From Herpetosiphon giganteus (GTDB lineage Bacteria > Chloroflexota > Chloroflexia > Chloroflexales > Herpetosiphonaceae): 64,000 nucleotides of DNA. The position numbers and the translations under genes are program-made. Location of the stretch: positions 97,650-161,649 of the forward strand of contig NZ_JAFBCZ010000013.1 in NCBI RefSeq assembly GCF_016907925.1. Reading direction: 5' to 3'. Each line of letters begins with the position of its first letter. Positions within the stretch are counted from its first letter, which is position 1. The notes beneath the pieces are model-generated. The model was given only the letters and a program-made list of their open reading frames with translations, was not told where the DNA came from and ran no database searches. Shown in pieces: positions 25,815 to 34,657 of the stretch.

Positions 25815-27680
25815 ATGCGCATCGAAGATTTAATTGGCAAGCAACTTGGGCGCTATAAAATTACGCGCATTCTTGGGCGTGGCGGCATGGCCGCAGTATT
25901 TGAGGCCGACGATACGATTTTACGCCGCCCAATTGCGCTCAAAGTGTTGTATGCCCAATATGTTGCTGATGCCGACTTGGTGGAGCGTTTTCGGCGTGAA
26001 GCTATTTTGGCTGCTCGCTTGGAGCATACCAACATTGTGCCAATTTATGATGTTGGCGAATCAGATGGCGTGGTCTATATCGCCATGAAGTTGCTTAGCG
26101 GGCGCTCGCTGCAAGATACATTATTAATCGATAGCTCGATGTCGCCTGAACAAGTGGGCGAAATTGTGCGCCAAGTTGCCAGCGCCTTGGATTATGCCCA
26201 CGGTCGCGGCGTGGTGCATCGCGATATTAAGCCGGGCAATGTGATGCTCGATGACAATAACCAGGTTATTTTGACCGACTTTGGGATTGCCAAATCGCTT
26301 GATACGCCTGGGCTTACTTCGACCGGCGTGATGATTGGCACGCCCGATTATATGGCTCCAGAGCAGATCGACAGCAAAATTGGCCCAGTTGATGCGCGCG
26401 CTGATATTTATTCGCTCGCCGTCATGGCCTATCGCATGCTCACTGGCGTGCGGCCTTTTGATGGCTCGACCACCGATATTTTGCTGGCCCATCTTTCGCG
26501 AGTTCCCGAAGCTGCTTCATTGCGCAACCCGCATGTGCCGCCATCGATCGATGCAGTGCTGAGTGCGGCGCTGGCCAAAAATCCTGCCGAGCGGACCAAA
26601 TCAGCTGGCTTATTTGCCCGCTCCTTGAATGAAGCAATTGGAGCGCCGACTGGCGTTGCCACCACGCCACCACCTGGAGCCAAGCAGGCCGTGGTTATTC
26701 CAAGCGTTGCAGCCGAGCAAATTGTGGCCAAGGCTCAAGCTACGAGCACCAAACCATCAACAACAACGCGGCGCAAACGTCCAGCAACCTGGCCAATTCT
26801 GTTGCTAATTGGCACGATCATCACTGGCGTGCTGATGTTTGTCACCGATACAGTTTTGGATAATCGCCAAGAAGCGCGCCAAACTCTGGCCACCGAAGCC
26901 GCCGAACGGGAGCAATTTCGAACCCAAGTTGCTCAAAATGGAGTAACGCAGACAGCCATGGCTGGGCAAATGAACCAAACTGCTACGCCGACGCTGGTTA
27001 TCAGCAGCACGGCCACCGTTGAGGCCAGCGCACCAAGCCCAACCGCAGCCAGCGAAGCACCAAGCCAAGTTGCCCAAGTCACAAACCGACCAGCTGTGAC
27101 GCAAGCGCTGCCAGTCGCGCCAACCAGTGAGCCAACCACTCCACCAACCAATAATCTGCCAACCGCAACGCTCGCGCCAACGTCGATTAGCCTCTGTCTT
27201 GGGCCATTGCAAGGTGGCTTTGGCAGTCTCTGGCGCAATAATCCAAGCGTTGCCGAAGCCTTGGGCTGCCCAACCACTGGCGAAGCAGCAAGCACGGCCT
27301 CAATTCAATATTTTGATGGTGGCATGATGTATTGGGTTGGCACGAGCGACCAAATTTATGTCTACTACAGCCCTGCCGCCAGCGGCGCGTGGCAAGGCTT
27401 TGCCAATCCCAACGACCCTTCCTATGACGAACCACGCGAAACCGCACCAGCTGGCAAATTGGAGCCAATTCGTGGTTTTGGGACGCTTTGGCATACGCTT
27501 GGCGGCATTCGCGAGGCGCTTGGCTGGGCCAACAGCCCCGAATATCCAATCACTGGTGTGGTGCAATATTTCCCCAATGGGCTGATGTTGCACTCGCCTG
27601 CGCTCGAAGGTCGCCCCGCCCGGATTTGGGTCATGACCAACGATGGCACATGGAGCCGTTATACCGATCCGAATAGTTAG
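25815..27680 (+). CDS. transmembrane Ser/Thr protein kinase
   Basis: A 621-residue Hanks-type kinase. Gly loop GRGGMAAV, invariant K43 in ALKVL, catalytic loop HRDIKPGN with D137, DFG at D155, and APEQ in the activation segment. One transmembrane helix lies near residues 315-338 (WPILLLIGTIITGVLMFV), then a Thr/Pro/Ala-rich linker. Two related C-terminal extracytoplasmic repeats follow (FGSLWRNNPSVAEALG and FGTLWHTLGGIREALG), each ending in a Tyr-Phe-Gly/Asn-Gly strand and LGFP-like. They probably bind an external ligand or cell-wall component (inference). The in-frame GTG at 25800 is rejected: GGAGG lies just before the ATG at 25815. Confidence 0.93.
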   Translation: MRIEDLIGKQLGRYKITRILGRGGMAAVFEADDTILRRPIALKVLYAQYVADADLVERFRREAILAARLEHTNIVPIYDVGESDGVVYIAMKLLSGRSLQDTLLIDSSMSPEQVGEIVRQVASALDYAHGRGVVHRDIKPGNVMLDDNNQVILTDFGIAKSLDTPGLTSTGVMIGTPDYMAPEQIDSKIGPVDARADIYSLAVMAYRMLTGVRPFDGSTTDILLAHLSRVPEAASLRNPHVPPSIDAVLSAALAKNPAERTKSAGLFARSLNEAIGAPTGVATTPPPGAKQAVVIPSVAAEQIVAKAQATSTKPSTTTRRKRPATWPILLLIGTIITGVLMFVTDTVLDNRQEARQTLATEAAEREQFRTQVAQNGVTQTAMAGQMNQTATPTLVISSTATVEASAPSPTAASEAPSQVAQVTNRPAVTQALPVAPTSEPTTPPTNNLPTATLAPTSISLCLGPLQGGFGSLWRNNPSVAEALGCPTTGEAASTASIQYFDGGMMYWVGTSDQIYVYYSPAASGAWQGFANPNDPSYDEPRETAPAGKLEPIRGFGTLWHTLGGIREALGWANSPEYPITGVVQYFPNGLMLHSPALEGRPARIWVMTNDGTWSRYTDPNS

Positions 27681-27833
27681 AAAAACATAGAGCATAGAGC
27701 ATAAAGAATAAGTAGTGTAGTGGGGAGAAAAATAAAAGCTAGAAATCAGATAATTGAAACTTTTTCTGAATGAACATACTATCAATCTATGCATCTTGAT
27801 AGAAATATTCAAAAAATTAGATTAAATAGAAAA

Positions 27834-27854
27834 AGCTTGCCTTGATGGCAAGCT
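27834..27854. terminator. 8-bp hairpin with flanking A/T tracts
   Basis: AGCTTGCC (27834-27841) and GGCAAGCT (27847-27854) are perfectly inverted with a 5-base loop. A run of A precedes it and CTTCTATTTT follows, so it could end transcription in either direction, including from the kinase gene 150 bases upstream. Confidence 0.6.
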
Positions 27855-27885
27855 CTTCTATTTTAGTTGAATATCTTTTTTATTG

Positions 27886-27912
27886 TTGTGAGAATAAAAA
27901 AGGAATAGTCAA
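27886..27912. repeat. 27-bp direct repeat, left copy
   Basis: TTGTGAGAATAAAAAAGGAA followed by TAGTCAA, identical to 28135-28161. The two copies are 249 bases apart. Confidence 0.85.
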
Positions 27913-28083
27913 CAGTCTCGTTTTAAACTCCTCAGGGCGGAGCAATTTCATGGTATAACTTTTTCTCAGTTTCGTCAAATACTGAAACGTATAGTATAAC
28001 ATCTACGTATTGATATGGCAATAACATGTTGTATACTGTTAGGCAGCAGTAAATTTATTACTGTTATATCCATAGGAGTTTTT

Positions 28084-28131
28084 ATGAAGTTTTGTCCATT
28101 TTCCCGCTTTAAGCCTCCAAAGAGCCAATAG
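28084..28131 (+). CDS. possible 15-residue peptide
   Basis: ATAGGAG lies 5 bases before an ATG that opens a 15-codon frame (MKFCPFSRFKPPKSQ). It is placed between the two 27-bp repeats. The peptide is basic and has no recognisable family. The ribosome site is the only support, and chance is a real alternative. Confidence 0.22.
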   Translation: MKFCPFSRFKPPKSQ

Positions 28132-28134
28132 CCT

Positions 28135-28161
28135 TTGTGAGAATAAAAAAGGAATAGTCAA
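28135..28161. repeat. 27-bp direct repeat, right copy
   Basis: Exact copy of 27886-27912. The pair flanks a 222-base stretch holding the possible small peptide. Confidence 0.85.
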
Positions 28162-28203
28162 ACTCCATCGTTTATGTGGATGAGTGACTAATTCCAAGCT
28201 CGA

Positions 28204-28440
28204 TTGGTTGGTCGGATACTTATTTACAAACAATGGAGGTTGTCTATTACGGACAATTCATATTTGAAGTTGACGGCATTTAAGTGTGCTGTTGTGTGTA
28301 TGCTTGTTTGTTTCATCATTTTCCTATATCTGCAACAAGATGCTTTATGGGGCTATGGAGTTCTTACAATAGTGTTGGGCCAAATAGGGAAATCTCTTCA
28401 GGTTACCCTTGAGTCCCTAAATAAAAACAATGATAAATAA
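28204..28440 (+). CDS. small hypothetical membrane protein
   Basis: A frame of 78 codons with two hydrophobic segments (AFKCAVVCMLVCFIIFLYL and WGYGVLTIVLGQIG) and a polar C-terminus. No family recognised. The start is unclear: TTG at 28204 lacks a ribosome site, while GGAGG at 28235-28239 is 6 bases before an in-frame ATT (28246), which would give 65 residues. A perfect 16-bp hairpin 25 bases after the stop supports a real transcription unit. Codon use is AT-rich like the surrounding island. Confidence 0.45.
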   Translation: MVGRILIYKQWRLSITDNSYLKLTAFKCAVVCMLVCFIIFLYLQQDALWGYGVLTIVLGQIGKSLQVTLESLNKNNDK

Positions 28441-28464
28441 CCTTATCTAAGTACGAGATTAGTG

Positions 28465-28500
28465 TCAAAGGGAACTATAGTAGACTATAGTTCCCTTTGA
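28465..28500 (+). terminator. perfect 16-bp hairpin
   Basis: TCAAAGGGAACTATAG (28465-28480) and CTATAGTTCCCTTTGA (28485-28500) are exactly inverted with a 4-base loop, 25 bases after the small membrane protein gene. A T-rich stretch follows loosely, not as a clean tract. Confidence 0.7.
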
Positions 28501-28637
28501 ACATCTATTTAATAGTAGCGCATTGTCAAAGGCTAAGACTATAGATTCGTGGCTAAAAAATAAATCTTCGCGCTCTTCGCGTTCTTCGCGGTTTCTCCCC
28601 TTCGTGCTCTTCGTGTCCTTCGTGGATCAAAACGGTA

Positions 28638-30458
28638 TCATCGATTGGGCGTAAGCCGATAGAGCGTAAAAATTTGCGAAATGCCTTTAAAATTGTGGGT
28701 AAAGTGCTCACTCAAGACATCGTTTTGGCTGAGCATGGCCCGCACACCAGCCGATTCCATCACATCGGCAGTTAAAATGACATCATCGCCAACGCTAAGC
28801 CCTTGGGCGCGCGCCGCAGCATTCACGGTTGTACCAAAATAATCGAGCACTTCGTTGGCATTAACCGCAATGCAGGTGCCTGTATGCAAGCCAATCTTAA
28901 TCACAATTGGCGGGCGATCGGGCCGCGCTTGGTTGGCCTGTTGCATATTCTGGTGAATCGCCAAGGCTGCGGCAACTCCATCGGCGGGATTCGCAAACAC
29001 CGCCATCACGGCATCGCCAATCGTTTTGACAATTGAGCCATTATGCTGCTCGATAGCCTGAAACAACACGCCAAAATGGTCGCGCACCATCGCATAGGCC
29101 AACGAATCGCCATGTTCTTCGTACATCGGGGTTGAATTTTTAATATCGCTGAATAAAATTGTGAGATTTTTAATCCCCAAGCCCAAGCCAGGAGCCAACA
29201 CTTCCGACGAGAACAATGAGCGAAATTCAGCCAAGGTCGAAACCAATGAGGCACTAACTCGCCCAAAGCCCCAAGCATCATGCTCGATAATCAGCAATTG
29301 CTCGTGTGCAGTCGTGTTATGCAGGCTCAAAACAACAGCTTCCGTTGCTAAATGTAGCTCAGTTTGGTTGGGGCCAGCGTTGGTGAGGTTGATTTGGGCA
29401 CTGGTTGCGCCAGTAGGCTGGGCCTGAATCGTGCAGCGTTGCTCAATCCCCAACATGCGCATACGATAGCCGCCAGCCCCAAGCCGCATCGTGACCTCGC
29501 GCTGTTCGTTAGGCTTAAGCCGCGCTTGGGCCACAATATGCTCATTCAAGGCAGGCGAGCCAAGCGCACAGAAGGTTGTGCCGCTGGCGCTGCGGACTTT
29601 GGGGCTAACTGAAAAACGCAATTCCACATACTCATCGAAATTCACATCGTAATTAATATTGCAGACTTCGCAGTGAGCGCTCGCAGTGAGATCGCGCAAG
29701 TGCGGCGTGGGTTCGCGCGCAACTCGACAATTAGGACACAACACATCCCAATTCATATCGAGCAAACCCGTCCAGGTGGCATATAAAAAGACCCGCAGCA
29801 CGCTCAAGCGTTCAGCGCCCCAAGCATCAGCTAAAACAAATGGCCGCATCGTTGCTACATCTTCATCGCGTTGGGTCTGAATTAATTGAAACAAACGATC
29901 GATCAATTGCTGATCGCAGGGCAAATCGCGCATGCGGTTGCGCAATTCTTGCAGCACCGTGCGATTGGCACGAACTTTGCGGGCTGGAGGAAAATAGTTG
30001 CTGGCATTGGGCTTTTTGGCGACTGAACGAAAAAAAGCCGCTTGACCAACAATCATCTGGTTGGCAATAAACCAACCAATTGGATAGCCCAGCAACTGCT
30101 TGGGAAAAACCTGCACAAAGGTTTCGACTTCGGTACTAATTGAGGTATGCGGTGTGAGAATCGTACCGCCAATCAAGCGATCGAGGGGTGGGAAATGCTC
30201 AAAAACCCGTTCGACCCAAAGTTGCTGTTGATAAACCCATTCAAACGGATACTCGACCCATTGGACTGGCAGGCCATATTGGCGAGCATTGCCGATCATC
30301 TCGCGCACCCCATCGCTGCGGGTGCGTTCGCTATAGGTGATAGGGGGCAAGCCAACAGCGTGATTAATTTGGCTGGTTTGGGCGGCAATTTCCCAAACAT
30401 CAGCCAACGGCAATGGCACAATCGTCGATTGACCTAGGCGAAACGGCTTAAGCGCCAT
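28638..30458 (-). CDS. class III adenylate/guanylate cyclase with SRPBCC and zinc-ribbon domains
   Basis: A 606-residue protein. Residues 1-150 look like a polyketide cyclase/START-type domain (IVPLPLADVWEIAAQTSQIN). The middle (about 150-380) has a CPNC...CEVC zinc ribbon inside a DUF5939-like region. The C-terminal cyclase domain (about 420-600) has FSDIKNSTPMYEEHGD with the metal-binding Asp, GSIVKTIGDAVMAVF with the second Asp, and the HTGTC loop. It should make cAMP or cGMP in the cytoplasm. GGGAGG is 6 bases before the second of two adjacent ATG codons, so 30458 is chosen. It lies 12 bases after the gene at 30471. Confidence 0.88.
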   Translation of the reverse strand: MALKPFRLGQSTIVPLPLADVWEIAAQTSQINHAVGLPPITYSERTRSDGVREMIGNARQYGLPVQWVEYPFEWVYQQQLWVERVFEHFPPLDRLIGGTILTPHTSISTEVETFVQVFPKQLLGYPIGWFIANQMIVGQAAFFRSVAKKPNASNYFPPARKVRANRTVLQELRNRMRDLPCDQQLIDRLFQLIQTQRDEDVATMRPFVLADAWGAERLSVLRVFLYATWTGLLDMNWDVLCPNCRVAREPTPHLRDLTASAHCEVCNINYDVNFDEYVELRFSVSPKVRSASGTTFCALGSPALNEHIVAQARLKPNEQREVTMRLGAGGYRMRMLGIEQRCTIQAQPTGATSAQINLTNAGPNQTELHLATEAVVLSLHNTTAHEQLLIIEHDAWGFGRVSASLVSTLAEFRSLFSSEVLAPGLGLGIKNLTILFSDIKNSTPMYEEHGDSLAYAMVRDHFGVLFQAIEQHNGSIVKTIGDAVMAVFANPADGVAAALAIHQNMQQANQARPDRPPIVIKIGLHTGTCIAVNANEVLDYFGTTVNAAARAQGLSVGDDVILTADVMESAGVRAMLSQNDVLSEHFTHNFKGISQIFTLYRLTPNR

Positions 30459-30470
30459 CATGCCCCTCCC

Positions 30471-31157
30471 TTAGAGCCGATTTGGGTCGATCCTCGCCGC
30501 ATAGGCTGGCACTGTGTGCACGCCACGCACCAATAAACTATTGCCATGAATTCCAATCACCAGATAAATTGGCCCAAAGCGAGCCTGCAAATCATCGGGA
30601 TCGAAGGCGAGTTCATCGACATCTTCCGATTGCATCCATTGCTGGCCAAAGGCCCGCCACGCCACATCGGTCACTGGCGTTTCATCGACGCTTTCCAAGC
30701 CAGCCAAATCAAACAAGATATAGCTTTTGAAGCGTTTTTCTTCGCGCTCAAACATCGCATGCACTTCGTGAGCTTGAATCAAGCACAACGAGCGTTCGCG
30801 ACGTTCGAAGACAGCGGCTGGATCTTGGTCAAGATGTTCAGGCAGAAATTTGGCGTAGCGCTCGGGCGTAATATGTCGCAGCAAGCTTTTGCTACTTGCA
30901 GCAGTTAGCGCCCATTGCTCAACAAATGGCGGTTGCGGATGCGGCTCGAGGCCTTCCCAACGCACCACATCACCAGGCTTAATCAACGAACCATCAGCAA
31001 ACGTAATATCACTGAGTTGCAGCGGGCCATCAGCACGCACAATATCGAGCCACACCCGACCAGTGACGGGATGGGCTTCGGTACTCATACCTGCGAGGGC
31101 CACGCCTTTTTTCACCCGTGATACTGCCAAAACCAGCAAATCTATTGGTTGCGCCAT
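30471..31157 (-). CDS. hypothetical protein upstream of the cyclase
   Basis: A 228-residue soluble protein with no recognised family. It contains several strand-like stretches (TGRVWLDIVRADGPLQL, PGDVVRWEGLEP) and an acidic C-terminal region with FDPDDLQARFGPIYLVIGIHGNSLLV. The start is uncertain: ATG at 31157 lacks a ribosome site, and an upstream in-frame TTG (31178) has none either. A good promoter with an operator-like palindrome lies 40 bases upstream. It probably shares a transcript with the cyclase 12 bases downstream. Confidence 0.68.
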   Translation of the reverse strand: MAQPIDLLVLAVSRVKKGVALAGMSTEAHPVTGRVWLDIVRADGPLQLSDITFADGSLIKPGDVVRWEGLEPHPQPPFVEQWALTAASSKSLLRHITPERYAKFLPEHLDQDPAAVFERRERSLCLIQAHEVHAMFEREEKRFKSYILFDLAGLESVDETPVTDVAWRAFGQQWMQSEDVDELAFDPDDLQARFGPIYLVIGIHGNSLLVRGVHTVPAYAARIDPNRL

Positions 31158-31195
31158 AACGTTTAAACCATTGTCCAATGAGTGAATCTTGCACC

Positions 31196-31224
31196 ATTAT
31201 GGTGAAATCTTGAGCCATTGTCAA
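31196..31224 (-). promoter_or_regulatory. promoter with palindrome over the -10 box
   Basis: On the minus strand TTGACA (31224-31219) and CATAAT (31201-31196) are 17 bases apart. The -10 box lies inside the perfect palindrome CACCATAATGGTG (31192-31204 with its centre at 31198), which suggests a repressor site. Two similar GAATCTTG/GAAATCTTG sequences flank it. Confidence 0.72.
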
Positions 31225-31268
31225 TTTGGCTTGGGCGCAGGCCAGCACAATCAAAAGGCATCGAGCAC

Positions 31269-31700
31269 CTACTTTTCTAACAGTTGGCGAAACTCGCGTG
31301 AACGTTCCCATGCTTGGGGATCACTTTTCGACAAAAGGGTGCAAATAACCCGTTTTTGATCGCGATTGAGCGAATCGGCTCCGGTAGCAACTGCGCGCAA
31401 CGATAAATCGGCATCAGCGCCCGGGCCGCTCAGATAATCTTCGAGAAACGAGTTTGGTTGTTGCGGCATGTAGTATTGCAATTTAAAGGTTTGGAGTGAC
31501 TGAAAAATGTCGGTAATCACATGGGTAAATTGAATCGCAAAGACGGCGGCACCACGCGGCGCAGCAATTTCACGATATTTGCCAACCACAAGCGGCGGTG
31601 AGGTTTCGCTAAACATAAATTCATCATAGGCTTCAACCATCACGCCAGATTCGCTGAATAAGAGCGTTGCCCGTACCACTGTTTTACGCCAGAGCCGCAT
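31269..31700 (-). CDS. hypothetical protein
   Basis: A 143-residue soluble protein with no recognised family. The N-terminus has alternating strands (VVRATLLFSESGVMVEAYDE); the C-terminus is helical and charged (SLNRDQKRVICTLLSKSD). GGAGG lies 5 bases before the ATG at 31700. It lies just upstream of the promoter of the next gene and downstream of the PucR-type regulator gene, on the same strand. Confidence 0.62.
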   Translation of the reverse strand: MRLWRKTVVRATLLFSESGVMVEAYDEFMFSETSPPLVVGKYREIAAPRGAAVFAIQFTHVITDIFQSLQTFKLQYYMPQQPNSFLEDYLSGPGADADLSLRAVATGADSLNRDQKRVICTLLSKSDPQAWERSREFRQLLEK

Positions 31701-31787
31701 ACATACCTCCGAACAATCGTGTGTCGAGTACAACAATGTTGGACGCTATCGCCACGATAGCGTCTGCTCCTTCGATTGTCCTCTATT

Positions 31788-33221
31788 CTACGCTTTTTTT
31801 AGATCAGGCTTTTGGCTCTGATAGATCCGATGCAGGGCCAAGCCCAATTGGAGCGCCAGCCGATCTGGGGCACGGTCGAGATGATGCGATGCAATATTTT
31901 CGATGCGACCAAGCCGATAGAGTAGGGTATTGCGGTGAATATGCAAAGCTGCTGCTGCCTGACTATGGTTGCCAAGATAGGCAAAAAACATTTGTAGGGT
32001 ATACAACAAATCGCCATCTTGTTTGGCATCGTGAGCAGCTAGTGGGCCAATCGTCCGATCATAAAACATTCTAGCACGAGCAGAGTCTGCCACGCTCAGT
32101 AGTAGCCGATAAACGCCCAATTCAGCGCCACCTGCCAGCACCCCAGCGCCTAAAAGCTCGCGGCCAAGCCGTAATGCGCCAATTGCTTCAGCCCAAGCCC
32201 CCGACCAAGCGCCATTTTCCGAGGCAATGCCAAAGCCGCCATCAAGCACCCAACTAGCTTCATGCAAGGCAGTATGCACCTCGCGCAAGCGCTGTTCTGG
32301 GTTGTCGAGGCTATCGATCGGCATGGCCAAGACAATTACGCCATCGTGATCGGCAATAAACGCTGGGTAGCGCAAACGGTCACAAGCCCGCCGTACCGCC
32401 GCCATCACCCGCTCGATTTGGGCTACATCTTGGGGCCGTAACGCAGCCAAGGCATAGGCCGAATCGAGCAAAATGCCCTGTTCAGCAGCGCGGCGCTGGC
32501 CAGGCAGATCCAAGGGAATGCCAGCGAGCAAGGCTTCAAGCACGCTGCCGCGCAACCGATCCTCGGTAGCTTCAATGGCCCGTTCTTTATCGAGCAATAA
32601 TGATAAGGCAGCAGAGCCTTGTTCCAGCGCGCCAGCATCCCAAGGATGGCTGCCAATGCTGCCAAGAAAACCAACCCGATGGCCATCAAGCAGCACGGGC
32701 ACGGTGGTTGGCATGCCAGCATCAGCAGGAAAAACCACGCTATGGCCAGTCCAAAGCTCAAGCATCCGCAACAAGGGAGTTCGACCCTCATTTAGGCCAT
32801 TCATGGTTAAGGCACTATACAATTGCGCCGCGCGGCGCTCGTATTGAGCTTCGGGGTCGGAGAGCAAGCGTTCACTTTCGCGCTGCACCATGCGCAAATC
32901 GGCGTTGTGTGGCAATTCAAACAAGGTGATGTTGGCAATCTCTGCCGCTGCCACAGCCCGCTCATCGACCATTCCAGTTAGGCCGACAGCCAAAACTGAA
33001 GTCCCATGCAAACGCTCAATCAAGCGCGCTAACGAAAGGCGCAACGAATCTAAGACAGTTGTACTGACCAGCACAACTTCAGAGCCAGCAAGATCGGGCA
33101 GGGCTGGTTGGGTTGGGCGGGCCAGCACAACCGCACGGACTGCAAGAGTGTTGGCCTCGCCAGCCCGCAGGCTAGTTGTCGGCGGTAAGGCCAGCCGCCA
33201 AATTTCATACAGGGTTGCCAC
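31788..33221 (-). CDS. PucR family transcriptional regulator
   Basis: A 477-residue regulator starting at a GTG. The N-terminal about 130 residues match the PucR/purine catabolism regulator domain (SLRLSLARLIERLHGTSVLAV). The C-terminal HTH_30 domain ends in LGNHSQAAAALHIHRNTLLYRLGRIENI, the typical helix-turn-helix, followed by the usual DRLALQLGLALH. The central part (about 150-300) is GAF-like. The effector is unknown. AGGT precedes the GTG at about 7 bases. It is monocistronic, with the small gene at 31269 downstream. Confidence 0.88.
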   Translation of the reverse strand: MATLYEIWRLALPPTTSLRAGEANTLAVRAVVLARPTQPALPDLAGSEVVLVSTTVLDSLRLSLARLIERLHGTSVLAVGLTGMVDERAVAAAEIANITLFELPHNADLRMVQRESERLLSDPEAQYERRAAQLYSALTMNGLNEGRTPLLRMLELWTGHSVVFPADAGMPTTVPVLLDGHRVGFLGSIGSHPWDAGALEQGSAALSLLLDKERAIEATEDRLRGSVLEALLAGIPLDLPGQRRAAEQGILLDSAYALAALRPQDVAQIERVMAAVRRACDRLRYPAFIADHDGVIVLAMPIDSLDNPEQRLREVHTALHEASWVLDGGFGIASENGAWSGAWAEAIGALRLGRELLGAGVLAGGAELGVYRLLLSVADSARARMFYDRTIGPLAAHDAKQDGDLLYTLQMFFAYLGNHSQAAAALHIHRNTLLYRLGRIENIASHHLDRAPDRLALQLGLALHRIYQSQKPDLKKA

Positions 33222-33386
33222 AATCGATACCTAAACTTGGCGACGATTCGGTTAAAAATCGTCTCACTAGCAATTTGCACAATCTCAGGCTGAATTATGG
33301 CATAGTGTGGCAACTCATGCAAGCGCTAGCATAGCTGTCAATTGTTAAATATGTGAATAGCTTTGTGCAGATTGTATAGAGCTTAA

Positions 33387-33423
33387 ACAAACACCACCAT
33401 TCGTTGTGAATGATGGTGTTTGT
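33387..33423 (-). terminator. 16-bp hairpin downstream of ssb
   Basis: ACAAACACCACCATTC (33387-33402) and GAATGATGGTGTTTGT (33408-33423) form a stem with one G-U or mismatched pair and a 5-base loop; on the minus strand TTTGTTTAAG follows. It lies 22 bases after the ssb stop. Confidence 0.8.
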
Positions 33424-33444
33424 CGTTATGCCCTACGAGCCAAT

Positions 33445-34026
33445 TTAGAATGGCAAATCGTCTTCGTCGGTGACGACTGGCTTGCGGGAAGCTGGCCGAG
33501 TTTGGGTTGCGGCTGGGGCAGCGCTACGGGCAGGAGCTTTGGCTGGGCTGCTCGCACCATTACCATTGCCATTGCCGTTGGTGCGCGCTGGTTGCGCTGG
33601 ACGGGCTGCCTGGCGTGCAACCGGAGCTGGCTCAGGAGCGCTTGCCCATTCTTCTTCTGGGTCTTCGGCGTTATAGGCAACACCTTCACGGCGGCCATCG
33701 AGAATAATCATATCGTTGGCGACGATTTCGGTTTTATAGCGCGTCTGGCCGCTTTGTTCTTCAACCCATGAGCGAGTTTGCGAACGGCCTTCGACATAGA
33801 CCCGCGTGCCTTTATTCAAATATTGGTTACAAATTTCGGCAAGTTTGTTCCAAGCTACAATTGAAAACCATTCGGTATCTTCGCGTTGTTCGCCCTCGGC
33901 GGTTTTCCAAGTGCGGTTTGAGGCAACCCGAAAGGTTGTGACAGCGGTACCTTGGGGCGTAAAACGCATTTCAGGGTCTGCGCCCAAGCGTCCGGTCAAT
34001 TGAACTTTGTTTAAATCCTTGGCCAT
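33445..34026 (-). CDS. ssb: single-stranded DNA-binding protein
   Basis: A 193-residue SSB. The OB fold (1-110) has VQLTGRLGADPEMRFTP, TWFSIVAWNKLAE-type sequence and KGTRVYVEGRSQTRSW. A flexible Pro/Ala/Asn/Gly-rich linker (about 120-180) follows, and the chain ends with the acidic tip DEDDLPF, which binds partner proteins. It coats single-stranded DNA in replication and repair. GGAGG lies 10 bases before the ATG. The upstream gene at 34079 is 52 bases away and likely in the same transcript. Confidence 0.97.
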   Translation of the reverse strand: MAKDLNKVQLTGRLGADPEMRFTPQGTAVTTFRVASNRTWKTAEGEQREDTEWFSIVAWNKLAEICNQYLNKGTRVYVEGRSQTRSWVEEQSGQTRYKTEIVANDMIILDGRREGVAYNAEDPEEEWASAPEPAPVARQAARPAQPARTNGNGNGNGASSPAKAPARSAAPAATQTRPASRKPVVTDEDDLPF

Positions 34027-34078
34027 TGTGGTAGATCCTCCGTTTTAACGTAAAAACTCGTCATATTTATATCGATGC

Positions 34079-34657
34079 TCAAGCAGCAGCGCTGTGAGCA
34101 GGAATATCTTTGCGGCGTTGTTCTTGGCGCTCACGTTGCAGATTTTTGCGGTAGCTTTCGAGTTGGGCTTGATGCTGCTGCAAAAAGTCGCGAATTTCGA
34201 GGCAAATGCCGAGCCAATCGTCGGCAGGAAAGCGCATTGCCAGTTGGGTTGTTGGCTTGCCATCAGGGGCAATCCCACCAGTGGCGGTTTGTTTGCCAGG
34301 CCCGATTGTAATCGATAAGCGCATTGGAAAGCGCGCAAACTTTTGATCGGCTCCAGGATCGCATTCGACCTTGAACAAACGACTTTCGATGCCATCGTCG
34401 CGAACTGAGCCACCAAATACCTCAAGCTTCCAACCAGGCTCAAATGCCTTGCCAGTTAAGGTATGATGCACCAACAATTTGCAACGCAAAATCGGCAAGT
34501 AGGCATTGGCCCGATCAAGATGCACGCGCCGCGTGCGATCGTAGCTCACAACTTCCCATTCAAGCCGTTCAATGCCCATCGCATCGTAAACATTGCAAAA
34601 ATTTTTGTTGGTGGTGTATTCAACTAAGGCATATTTTAGCTGTTGTCTTGCTTGCAT
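34079..34657 (-). CDS. hypothetical protein preceding ssb
   Basis: A 192-residue soluble protein with no recognised family. Blocks include VEYTTNKNFCNVYDAMGIERLEWEV, WKLEVFGGSVRDDG and SITIGPGKQTATGG, and the C-terminus is a Gln/Arg/Glu-rich helix of about 30 residues, possibly coiled coil. GGGGAA lies 6 bases before the ATG. Close linkage with ssb suggests a replication or repair connection, but nothing in the sequence proves it. Confidence 0.68.
   Translation of the reverse strand: MQARQQLKYALVEYTTNKNFCNVYDAMGIERLEWEVVSYDRTRRVHLDRANAYLPILRCKLLVHHTLTGKAFEPGWKLEVFGGSVRDDGIESRLFKVECDPGADQKFARFPMRLSITIGPGKQTATGGIAPDGKPTTQLAMRFPADDWLGICLEIRDFLQQHQAQLESYRKNLQRERQEQRRKDIPAHSAAA

Larger units (their letters stand above)
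27681..28203. other. AT-rich region with duplicated 27-mer and little coding signal
   Basis: AACATAGAGCATAGAGCATA repeats follow the kinase stop. The rest is clearly AT-richer than the surroundings. It holds an 8-bp hairpin AGCTTGCC/GGCAAGCT (27834-27854), two exact copies of a 27-base sequence (27886-27912 and 28135-28161), and a 15-codon frame with a good ribosome site (28084). No recognisable gene family is present. Confidence 0.6.
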
